Shown here: positions 25,946 through 33,238 of the stretch, piece by piece
Layout: the number at the start of each line of letters is the position of its first letter
Position numbering within the stretch: position 1 is the first letter of the stretch
Source of the DNA: Actinomycetota bacterium
GTDB taxonomy: Bacteria; Actinomycetota; Geothermincolia; Geothermincolales; RBG-13-55-18
Length of the DNA: 64,000 nucleotides
Direction of reading: 5' to 3'
NCBI GenBank assembly: GCA_014360645.1
Contig: JACIXD010000009.1
Location: forward strand, 1-64,000
Made by a program: the position numbers and the translations under genes
The notes under the pieces: generated by a model
What the model was told of the DNA's origin: nothing
The model's database searches: none
What the model saw: the letters and a program-made list of their open reading frames with translations, nothing else

Positions 25946-26857
25946 TTAAAATAAGTGGCGGGAGAAGAAGTCAGCCTGCATGCACGAGACCTTGTCGAAC
26001 CACTCTCCCGTGTACACGTCGAAGTGCCCCACCGGCAGGTGCACGAGGGTGACCTCCCGCATGCGCGACGCCGCCCTCTCCACTGCCCGCGGGTTGATGA
26101 GGCTGTCTTTTTCTCCCAGGATGACCAGGGCGGGGCAGGTAACCCTGCGCGTCCGCCTGACAGGGCGGTAGAGGAGCAGTTCCAGCACCGCGCGCGCCGG
26201 GCATTCGTTCCTCCATGCCGTGCCCTCGGGCACGATGGACATGTAACCGGGCTCGGACTCGGGGGTGTTCATGATCCCGAAGGTGCCTGGATCGGAGACG
26301 ATGGGCACGCGGTAGGGCTCCCGGAAGGTGAGCGCCCGCCCCAGGTCCCTGAGCCCGGCCACCGTGGCCTGCCAGGCGTGCCTGAACCCCGTGTACAGGG
26401 CGGATGAGACCCCGTCCACGAAGGGCACCTGGGCCGAGATCGCCGCCACCCCCTCGTCGCGGGAAGCGGTGACTATGACGTGCCCGCCGCTGTACGAGGA
26501 ACCCCAGAGACCCACGCGCGACCCGTCCACCTCCTCGAGGGACCTCACGTAGGAGAGCGCCGCCCTCCAGTCCCTCAGATGCCGCCAGGGATTTACCAGG
26601 TTGCGGGGTCTTCCCTCGCTGGCGCCGAAGTTGCGGTAGTCGAAAAGGAAGACGGCCAAACCGCGCCGCGCGAACACCTCCGCATACGCAGGGAGACCGA
26701 AATCGCGCTGCGCACCGAAACCGTGCGCCATCACCACCACCGGAGGCCTCGCCGCCCCTTCCGGTCGGTACAGCCATCCCGCGCACTTTTTCATGCGGGA
26801 GCGGAACTCGTGGTCCTCGCGAGTAAAACCTTCTCCCCTCATGACCTTCCTCGCCAT
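25946..26857 (-). CDS. Alpha/beta hydrolase (dienelactone-hydrolase/peptidase-S15-like)
   Basis: The 303-residue protein has the alpha/beta hydrolase landmarks: VVVMAHGFGAQRDFGLPAYA (oxyanion HGF), VFLFDYRNFGASEGRPRN, nucleophile elbow GLWGSSYSGGH (Ser), an acidic loop LVILGEKDSLINP (Asp) and VHLPVGHFDVY (His). It is related to YcjY/FrsA-like and S15-like hydrolases; the substrate is unknown. Of two close ATGs, 26857 has GAGGGG at eight bases. A TATAAT on the minus strand (26918-26913) about 55 bases upstream may be its -10, though no good -35 is present. Confidence 0.8.
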   Translation of the reverse strand: MARKVMRGEGFTREDHEFRSRMKKCAGWLYRPEGAARPPVVVMAHGFGAQRDFGLPAYAEVFARRGLAVFLFDYRNFGASEGRPRNLVNPWRHLRDWRAALSYVRSLEEVDGSRVGLWGSSYSGGHVIVTASRDEGVAAISAQVPFVDGVSSALYTGFRHAWQATVAGLRDLGRALTFREPYRVPIVSDPGTFGIMNTPESEPGYMSIVPEGTAWRNECPARAVLELLLYRPVRRTRRVTCPALVILGEKDSLINPRAVERAASRMREVTLVHLPVGHFDVYTGEWFDKVSCMQADFFSRHLF

Positions 26858-27017
26858 CTCCATACCCCCTCGGTTCAAGACTGAAAAGCCGCTAATTCGC
26901 CGTGTGTCCCCTATTATAGCCCCTGGCCCGGATGGCCTAGCCAGATGTTTTACTCGCTTTTCCAAAGGTCGGCCGTGGCGGCTGTTTCCCGTCCAGACCC
27001 GCATCTCCGGCCATGAA

Positions 27018-27150
27018 GAAGCCACTCCAACATGAGGTCGGGTCGAGGGTCAGCCGTTCATGGCGCGCGGACGCGACACCACCGAGGATGAAAATCGCCC
27101 TTCGCCACCATGACGCTATACATGGTGCATTGAAAGCTATTTTCAGAGCA
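27018..27150. repeat. 133-bp tandem direct repeat, copy 1
   Basis: This copy begins GAAGCCACTCCAACATGAGG and ends TATTTTCAGAGCA. The second copy follows without a gap. The copies differ at only a handful of positions. Confidence 0.8.
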
Positions 27151-27283
27151 GAAGCCACTCCAACATGAGGTCGGGTCGAGGGTCAGCCGTTCATGTCGCG
27201 CGGACGCGACACCACCGAGGATGAAAATCGCCCTTCGGCACCATGACGCTATACATGGTGTATTGGAAGCTATTTTCAGGGCA
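27151..27283. repeat. 133-bp tandem direct repeat, copy 2
   Basis: This copy begins with the same GAAGCCACTCCAACATGAGG and ends TATTTTCAGGGCA. It contains the internal inverted sequence CGCGCGGACGCG. Function is unknown; it may be a duplicated structured element or remnant. Confidence 0.8.
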
Positions 27284-27545
27284 GTCCCCGGTATGCCCGG
27301 ATATCGCGCCCTCCCGGTGGGGACACACCCGTTCAGCCGCGTCCTCGCCCGCCTTCGGGACTGCCGGCGACCTCCGGCGGCATGTGGCAAGACCTCGGAT
27401 CCATGGCGAAACCCGCGTACGAGATCGGTACGGGCAGAAAGCTCTCGACCCTAATACCTGTCCTCCGTTTCTGGTAAAATGATCCCGGATTCCCGATCTT
27501 ATGGGGGGTCCCCGGCACAGAGGCGCGGCGGCGACGGGAGGGACC

Positions 27546-27983
27546 GTGAGGCTGTTTTCCGACCGCTACCTGCGGCAGCTGATGGAGGCGTATATAGGGG
27601 AGCCGGAAGGCCTCCCGCCCGTCGATCCGGAAGCCCAGTGCGCCTTCATCGAGGAGTACTTCGAGGCGGGAGCCCCCGAGTTCAGGGCGGTGTTCCTCGC
27701 CTGCAGCGCGGCCTTGCGCGCCCTCGCCCTCCTCCTCAAAGGTCGGCCCTTCTCCCGCCTGACGCCTCCCGAGAGAGAGCAACTGCTGAACCGCCTCATG
27801 TCTTCGCGCAACCCCCTGCTGCGGGGCACGGCGGTGCTGCCGGGCCTCCCGCTGCTCATGTCCTATTACCGGCGTCCCGAGGTGGCGGTGCCCCTGGGAT
27901 TCGACGCCCGGGCACTGAAGGAGGAATCCGCCCTTCGGGTGGTGAGGCGGGACCGCAACCTCCCGCCGAAGGAGGAGAGATGA
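27546..27983 (+). CDS. Small helical partner of GMC oxidoreductase (fatty-alcohol-oxidase N-terminal-like)
   Basis: The product is about 145 residues when started at GTG 27546, just after GGGAGGGACC; an upstream ATG at 27501 is possible. It is helical and has a core ALRALALLLKGRPFSRLTPPEREQLLNRLMSSRNPLLRG with a later SYYRRPEVAVPLGFD. In long-chain alcohol oxidases of the GMC family a similar segment (G-R-P-F...L-P...ER...L..W..S..P..R) forms the N-terminal extension, and it can also be a separate subunit. The GMC oxidoreductase gene starts about 120 bases downstream on the same strand. It probably associates with that flavoprotein; direct catalysis is not expected. Confidence 0.6.
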   Translation: MRLFSDRYLRQLMEAYIGEPEGLPPVDPEAQCAFIEEYFEAGAPEFRAVFLACSAALRALALLLKGRPFSRLTPPEREQLLNRLMSSRNPLLRGTAVLPGLPLLMSYYRRPEVAVPLGFDARALKEESALRVVRRDRNLPPKEER

Positions 27984-28104
27984 CGCTGCCGGGGGTGATG
28001 GCGGAAGGCGCGCATCGGCCCCGGGCGGAGCGTTCCGGACCGCCGGTCGCAGCGACGCCTTTCTTGTCATACTCACGGACCCCCGCTAATGGAGGGAGCA
28101 GGCG

Positions 28105-29631
28105 ATGATCCTCACCCCCACGGACGTCAAGGGCGACGTCACCCGCTCCGTGGACGTGGCCGTGATCGGCTCGGGAGCGGGCGGCGGCCCCGTGGCCAAG
28201 GAGCTGGCGGAGGCGGGCTACGGTGTGGTGGTCCTGGAAGAGGGAGGATACTTCACCCGCGAGGATTTCAACCTCGACCCCGCCGATTCCTACATGAAGA
28301 TGTACCGCGATGCGGGACAGACGGTGACCCTGGGCCTTCCCTTCATCCTGCTCCCTATGGGTAAGACGGTGGGGGGAACCACCACCGTCAACTCCGGCAC
28401 CGCCCTGCGCATGCACCGCCCGGTGCTCAAGAAGTGGCACCTCACCCACGGGCTCACGGACATCGGCGAGGAGGAGCTCAACCTCATCTACGCCCACCTG
28501 GAGGAGTACCTCTTCGTGAAGCGCGCCGATCCCGAGGTGGCAGGAAAGGTGGCCACCACCTTCCTCTCCGGGGCGGAGAAGCTGGGCCTGTCTTGCGGGT
28601 GGCTGCCCCGCAACGCCAAGGAATGCGAGGGCTTCGGGGCTTGCGCCTTCGGCTGCCCATCGGGCTCCAAACAGAGCGTGGACGTGTCCTTCATCCCCGA
28701 TGCCGTGAGGGCGGGGGTAGACGTCTACACCCGCTGCCGCGCCGAGGAGCTGAGGGTGAGCGGGGGGCGGGTGACCGGGGTACGGGGCGTCTTCCTCGAT
28801 CCCGCCACCGGGCGCCCCAACGGCAGGCGCATCGACCTCGAGGCGCGGGTCACGGTGCTGGCCGCGGGCGCGGTATTCACGCCCTATTTCCTGCTCCGAC
28901 AGGGCCTGGCGAACTCCAGCGGGCAGGTGGGAAGGAACCTCCAGATACACCCTGCCACCCAGACCATCGCCCTCTTCGACCAGCCCTTGGGCCCGCCCAA
29001 GGGCATCCCGCAGTGCTGTTTCGTGGACGAGTTCAAGGGCGAGGGCATCATGCTGGAGGGAGGGACGGTGCCGCCTGAGGTCCACGCCCTGGCCCTGCCC
29101 TTCGCCGGGCGCCGCAATGCCGCCCTCATGACCTCTTACCCGAACATGGGGATCTTCGGGGGCATGGTCTCCGAGAGCGACTCCCACGGCCGAGTGCTGG
29201 ACCTGCGGCGACCCGGATACCGACCCGCCATCCTCTACAACCTCCGGGGTCGGGACGTGGCCAAGGCCAGGGCGGCTACGGTGCTCATGGCGGAGATATG
29301 GTTCGCCGCTGGCGCCCGAAAGGTGTACACGCCCTTCGCCGGGCATTACGAGCTCACGGGCCCGCGTGACCTCAGGCGCCTGGAGCGCTCGCGCGTGCGC
29401 GCCGGGGACATCCTGGGCATGAGCGCCTACCATCCCCTGGGCACCTGCCGCATGGGCAGCGACCCGGAATGGTCGGTGGTCAGGCACACCTGCGAGAGCT
29501 GGGACCTGGAAAACCTGTACATATGCGACGGGAGCGTCCTCCCCTCCTCTCCGGGGGTGAACCCGCAGCTGACCATCATGGCCATGGCCTTGCGGTGCGC
29601 CGGTTTCATCGACGAGCGCCTTTCACCATGA
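28105..29631 (+). CDS. GMC-family FAD-dependent oxidoreductase (alcohol/cholesterol-oxidase-like)
   Basis: The 508-residue flavoprotein has the FAD motif VDVAVIGSGAGGGPVAKELAE near residue 15, LEEGGYFTREDF, and the GMC signature region PMGKTVGGTTTVNSGTALRM. Its C-terminal catalytic segment is MSAYHPLGTCRMGSDPEW plus YICDGSVLPSSPGVNPQLTI, which carries the active-site His/Asn pair. A cysteine-rich CEGFGACAFGCPSG (four cysteines with C-x5-C-x3-C-like spacing) resembles long-chain alcohol dehydrogenase members rather than glucose or choline oxidases. GGAGGGAG precedes the ATG. With the small gene upstream it may oxidise a hydrophobic alcohol in the cytoplasm or at the inner membrane. The acceptor is unknown. 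Confidence 0.82.
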   Translation: MILTPTDVKGDVTRSVDVAVIGSGAGGGPVAKELAEAGYGVVVLEEGGYFTREDFNLDPADSYMKMYRDAGQTVTLGLPFILLPMGKTVGGTTTVNSGTALRMHRPVLKKWHLTHGLTDIGEEELNLIYAHLEEYLFVKRADPEVAGKVATTFLSGAEKLGLSCGWLPRNAKECEGFGACAFGCPSGSKQSVDVSFIPDAVRAGVDVYTRCRAEELRVSGGRVTGVRGVFLDPATGRPNGRRIDLEARVTVLAAGAVFTPYFLLRQGLANSSGQVGRNLQIHPATQTIALFDQPLGPPKGIPQCCFVDEFKGEGIMLEGGTVPPEVHALALPFAGRRNAALMTSYPNMGIFGGMVSESDSHGRVLDLRRPGYRPAILYNLRGRDVAKARAATVLMAEIWFAAGARKVYTPFAGHYELTGPRDLRRLERSRVRAGDILGMSAYHPLGTCRMGSDPEWSVVRHTCESWDLENLYICDGSVLPSSPGVNPQLTIMAMALRCAGFIDERLSP

Positions 29632-29714
29632 CGGGATGCAAATGGTGACCGGGGATCAGGGGGATGGCCGTCTCCGTCCCACGACGGGTCAGCCAGCACA
29701 GAGGAGGTCCTAAC

Positions 29715-30569
29715 ATGGCCATGGCCTGGGAGGAAGCGGAGGCTCGGAGGGTCGGGGAAGCTTTCGACCGCCTGGTGGGGAAGGCGCCGCGACGCAACAT
29801 CCGTGACCTAAACCACCTGGATGAAAAAACCAGAGAGCGCGTCTACGCCCTGCTCATCCCCGGTCGCCTGTTCGAGATGTTTGCCATCGACCCTCAAACC
29901 TTCACCAACCGCCTGGGAGAGAGGGTGGTGAGCGTGAACGCTCCGCAGGGCGCCACCTTCGCGGTCATCGAGGTCAGGGAGCACCCCCATGACCAGGATG
30001 CCATCTTCTTCCTGGAGATCGAGGACACCGCCTTCTTCAAGATCGACATCAACTTCCTGGTCATCAACGACCCCCGCTCCCCGCGCTTCGACACCGACGT
30101 GGACACCGCGGGGCGTCGCACCAAGTTCGCCACCGTCAGGCGCAACATCCCGGAGGAGATAAGGGCCATGGAGGCGGGGTTGGCGCCGGGCCAGGTGCGG
30201 CGCGGCCTGCGCCTCTTCCGCCACTTCGCGCCCCTGGCCCTCGGGTTCATCGAAGCCATGGGGCAGGACATGGTCATCGCAGAGCCCCTGGCCTATAACA
30301 ACGCCATCATCTTCGAGAGCTACGGCTTCAACTACATCCGTGGACGCCGCAAGATGGAGGAGATAAACGCCGGCTTCCAGCCCGGAGGGGAGCTCTTCGA
30401 GAGACTGGACGGCAGCACCCCCTTCCGGCGTCCGGGGATGGAGAAAACGGTGCGCGGGCGCGCCTGGGCCATTCACGACGGCATCCTGGGCGAACCCTGG
30501 CGGGGTATCGAGATGTACCGCACCATGCAGCCCGCCGGCATCTGCACCTTTCCCGGCTGGCGCTACTGA
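29715..30569 (+). CDS. Conserved-looking protein of unknown function next to GMC oxidoreductase
   Basis: The 284-residue product was not recognised. The start at 29715 follows AGAGGAGG. It has no signal peptide or membrane helix. Its sequence is evenly mixed alpha/beta: LLIPGRLFEMFAIDPQTF, ATFAVIEVREHPHDQDAIFF, FFKIDINFLVINDPRSPRFD, FRHFAPLALGFIEAMGQDM and a C-terminal PAGICTFPGWRY. Codon use and GC content match the neighbours. It is 83 bases downstream of the GMC gene on the same strand and so probably belongs to that transcription unit. Confidence 0.65.
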   Translation: MAMAWEEAEARRVGEAFDRLVGKAPRRNIRDLNHLDEKTRERVYALLIPGRLFEMFAIDPQTFTNRLGERVVSVNAPQGATFAVIEVREHPHDQDAIFFLEIEDTAFFKIDINFLVINDPRSPRFDTDVDTAGRRTKFATVRRNIPEEIRAMEAGLAPGQVRRGLRLFRHFAPLALGFIEAMGQDMVIAEPLAYNNAIIFESYGFNYIRGRRKMEEINAGFQPGGELFERLDGSTPFRRPGMEKTVRGRAWAIHDGILGEPWRGIEMYRTMQPAGICTFPGWRY

Positions 30570-30590
30570 CCTTCCGGAAACCAAGGTCAG
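30566..30590. terminator. Small hairpin spanning two convergent stop codons
   Basis: CTGACCTT-CCGGAAACC-AAGGTCAG is an 8-bp stem with a 9-base loop. It includes the stop codons of both convergent genes (30569 and 30587). It lacks a T run, so bidirectional termination is only a possibility. Confidence 0.3.
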
Positions 30591-31237
30591 TCCGTGGTGC
30601 TCCCCTCCAAGATCTTCTCCGGCACTATCCTCAGCCTCACCTCGACATCCCCGATGCTGTCGCGCATCTCCGCCAGGAGTCTCTTGAAAGGCGGTGGTTC
30701 CCCCTCACCTAAGAGCACCAGGCTGATATTTTTCCCGTCCACGTCCACCGAGTAGATCTCGAAGTCGGTTCCCTCGAGCCATTTCTCCACTCGATCACGC
30801 GACCGCTGCTGCAGGATCTGCTCCATGACCACGCGGTAGCTTGCAAACCCGAGCGCGACGATGAGGACCACCGAAGCGACGCATATCACCACCACCCCCA
30901 AACGCCTCGCCCTCTTTCCCTCGTGGGAAAGCGCGGACCCTCCGTACCCCATGACAGCGAAAAGGGCGAGGGCCGCTACCACGATGGCCAGGAGATTTGT
31001 GAGGAACAGGACAAAGGCCCCAAGGGCCATGGTGAAGGCCCTCGCGGAAAGGCAGATCCCCACCACCGCAAGGGGAGGCACCAGGGAAACCGCGATAGCG
31101 ACTCCCGGAAGCGCGTCGGACACGTCCTCGCGCGAGGTAGCAAAGGCCCCGGCCGCGCCCGATGCGAGGGCAATTATGAGATCGATGAGGGTGGGGGAGG
31201 TGCGCGATAATATCTGGGAATTCCTGGTGACCTCCAC
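30587..31237 (-). CDS. DUF389-family membrane protein, N-terminally truncated
   Basis: The frame gives 216 residues from GTG 31237. It begins inside a recognisable DUF389 domain: EVTRNSQILSRTSPTLIDLI, ALASGAAGAFATSREDVSDA, LPGVAIAVSLVPPLAVVGI. Then come two or three more membrane helices and a soluble C-terminal tail (VDVDGKNISLVLLGEG). Full-length family members carry a further N-terminal domain and membrane helices. Reading upstream in the same frame gives a TAG about seven codons before the GTG, and no ribosome site is present. This is therefore probably a 5-prime-truncated remnant. The 700 bases upstream contain no gene. Confidence 0.65.
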   Translation of the reverse strand: MEVTRNSQILSRTSPTLIDLIIALASGAAGAFATSREDVSDALPGVAIAVSLVPPLAVVGICLSARAFTMALGAFVLFLTNLLAIVVAALALFAVMGYGGSALSHEGKRARRLGVVVICVASVVLIVALGFASYRVVMEQILQQRSRDRVEKWLEGTDFEIYSVDVDGKNISLVLLGEGEPPPFKRLLAEMRDSIGDVEVRLRIVPEKILEGSTTD

Positions 31238-31935
31238 TGCCTGCAGGAACCCCTATCCTCGACATCTTCTACCCCCTGACCTTTCGTAAACCGCCTCCGG
31301 ATCAGGGGGCGGTCTGACCGCTGACGTGATCGGCGCTCCTTGAACAAGACCGTGGTCGCGAGTATCTCTCAGCTTCTCCTATCATCCGGCTCCCCGTCAA
31401 CGCACCTTCCAGGAGCGCCATGCCCTCGATCGGATGTTGACAGTATAGGTCGGTTGATGACGGCCGGCAACCGCGCATGCTGATTGAGCATATCATGAAC
31501 GTCCGCACCCCATCCTCGCATTCATCGTTCCACCCGACCGGGAACCCCATCGGTATGAAATGGCATGTGCGCAGGTCGAGCCCCTGGCAGTTTATAAGGG
31601 CAACTCCACTCGTCCGGTATCACCTTCGGACCCTGCGCCGTATTCCCCTCCCGGAAGGCTTGTTGCTCTCACTCGTTCAGCTGGACATTACCCTCCACGA
31701 GGCGCTCTGCTCCGGACAGCGGGAACAGGAGAAAACAGATGGGAGCTCCTCCTCCGCGACCCGGTCGAGCCCTTGATGAACTCACGGCAGTTGTGGCTCT
31801 CAGCGACCAGAACAGTAAAAGACAGGCAGGCCTCGAGCCCGGACGTCAAACCCGGATGCCATCGGTCCCATCCAGGAGAGCAGCGGGCACCGGCGCAATG
31901 CATGCCAGGAGAAAGGTCTCACGGGGGCACTTGAT
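31238..31935. other. Intergenic region, no gene supported
   Basis: Nearly 700 bases between the truncated DUF389 gene and the pentapeptide-repeat gene. No frame has a ribosome site or family resemblance, and base composition is less biased than in the coding regions. It may hold decayed coding sequence belonging to the DUF389 gene's lost 5-prime end, but no homologous stretch could be read in any frame. Confidence 0.4.
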
Positions 31936-32442
31936 TCAAGTACTTTTTGGGAAGCGGTAACCCCTGACCCCCTCGGTTATGATCCCCCTTAGGTTGGCGT
32001 CGGTGAGGTCCACGTCGGTCATGTTGGCCCCGGTGAAATCGGAGTTCTCGAGATTGGTCCCCAGCATCATCACCGCCTCCATGTCGCAGCCGCTGAAGTC
32101 CACCCCCACCGCCAGGGCCTTGTTGAGCACCGCTCCCGCCATCTTCGCGCCCCTGAGCCTCGCCTCCGAGAGATGGCATCCCCGCATGTCCGCGCCCTCC
32201 AGCACCGCTTCCTCGAGGTTGGCCCCGTGCAGGTAGGCGCCCACCATGAAGGCCTTGCGCAGTATGGCTCCGGAGAGGTCGGCCCCCCCGAGGTTGGTGC
32301 GCATGAAATGCACGTAGGTGAGATCCAGGCCGCGCAGGTCCGCCCCGTAGAGATCGGGCATCTCGTAGATGTTGTCGCGCCGCCAGGCGTTCCAGGCCTT
32401 GACTCCCTCTCTCAGGATCTTCAGATGCTCCTCGTTGGCCAT
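31936..32442 (-). CDS. Pentapeptide-repeat protein
   Basis: The 168-residue protein consists, from about residue 30, of tandem A(D/N)LXX pentapeptides: DLYGADLRGLDLTYVHFMRT, GGADLSGAILRKAFM, GANLEEAVLEGADMRG, LENSDFTGANMTDVDLTDAN. These fold as a right-handed quadrilateral beta-helix. The N-terminal 30 residues are helical. Such proteins can mimic DNA, bind gyrase or act as scaffolds; no specific role can be given. GGAGGGA precedes the ATG. It lies alone on the minus strand. Confidence 0.85.
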   Translation of the reverse strand: MANEEHLKILREGVKAWNAWRRDNIYEMPDLYGADLRGLDLTYVHFMRTNLGGADLSGAILRKAFMVGAYLHGANLEEAVLEGADMRGCHLSEARLRGAKMAGAVLNKALAVGVDFSGCDMEAVMMLGTNLENSDFTGANMTDVDLTDANLRGIITEGVRGYRFPKST

Positions 32443-32786
32443 GAATCGTCCCTCCCTGCTCTACTGTTTCCCGCCGTATTATCGCACCGTAAGGTCCTGC
32501 GGTGAAGCGCCAGGGCAAGGGTACAGACCGGAGTGGGGAAATGGACACCGACGCGGTGCCGCGGAGGCAGCGCGGAAGGGAGACCGGACGACGCCCGCGG
32601 CAAGATCCCGTACACACCGGTCTACCGAGGTTTCCCGGCACGGCGTAAAGGCCCTCCCACCCTCCCCCACACAGTCGCCGCGGGAGGGCAACGGCTCGGT
32701 GGTCCTCATGCACTTCGGTAAGGCCGCGGGTGCGGATCTCGTTACCCGTTTCTTTTCCGTCCCCTTTGCCTCGAGGAGAGAGCTTC

Positions 32787-32876
32787 ATGGAGCGCAAGAT
32801 CCAGACCTCGGAGTATGAGCTCCGGTGCTTCCGTGAGGGGTACACCGCAGAGGAGCTCAAGCGGGATGCTCTATGA
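32787..32876 (+). CDS. Possible 29-residue peptide
   Basis: ATG 32787 follows GAGGAGAG at a suitable distance and opens a short frame of 29 codons beginning MERKIQTSEYELRCF and ending ELKRDAL. The peptide has balanced charged and hydrophobic residues and one cysteine. It matches nothing I recognise. It could be a genuine small protein, a leader peptide, or chance. Confidence 0.25.
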   Translation: MERKIQTSEYELRCFREGYTAEELKRDAL

Positions 32877-33023
32877 GTGGAACCGGCCGTAAAATCACCT
32901 GAGGCCCCGCGGGCACACGGGCAACTCAACCCTAAGGCAACCCCAAGGAGTCCATGGTCCGCCGGATGGAGAAAAGCGAGGACAGGGCTTCATATCAGCC
33001 ATGTAGCGAATCGGCACGGGCCC

Positions 33024-33052
33024 TTGCCTCTCAGCGCGCTTTGGGTTAACTT
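33024..33052 (+). promoter_or_regulatory. Putative promoter of the mutase gene
   Basis: TTGCCT (33024-33029), 17 bases, TAACTT (33047-33052). It is in a relatively AT-rich stretch 187 bases upstream of the mutase start. A GTGAACG heptamer follows at 33061-33067, near the expected transcription start. Confidence 0.4.
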
Positions 33053-33238
33053 TAGTGAAAGTGAACGCATGAAGGGACGTTCGGAAAGGCTGGCTCGGCA
33101 TATCAGGCTCGGCACCCATGCTGTCTCGCGGTCCCCGTGACCGTACCCGTGAGGACTCCGCCCTCCGGGGCCACCGCGGGATGCCGGTGCCCGACGCCTC
33201 TGCGCCGGTGCGATGCGTCCGAGAGCAAAGGGGGGAAG

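Larger units (their letters stand above)
26858..27545. other. Intergenic region containing a tandem 133-bp repeat
   Basis: A divergent spacer of nearly 690 bases. It contains a probable -10 element for the minus-strand hydrolase (TATAAT, 26918-26913), two tandem copies of a 133-bp sequence (27018-27283), and the leader of the GMC-associated small gene. Frames crossing the repeats are not convincing as proteins. Confidence 0.5.
32443..33238. other. Intergenic region upstream of the acyl-CoA mutase
   Basis: Nearly 800 bases between divergent genes. It contains a possible 29-residue ORF (32787-32876), a promoter-like pair at 33024-33052, and a GTGAACG heptamer at 33061-33067 that also occurs in two other promoter regions of the catabolic cluster. 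No longer gene is supported. Confidence 0.45.
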
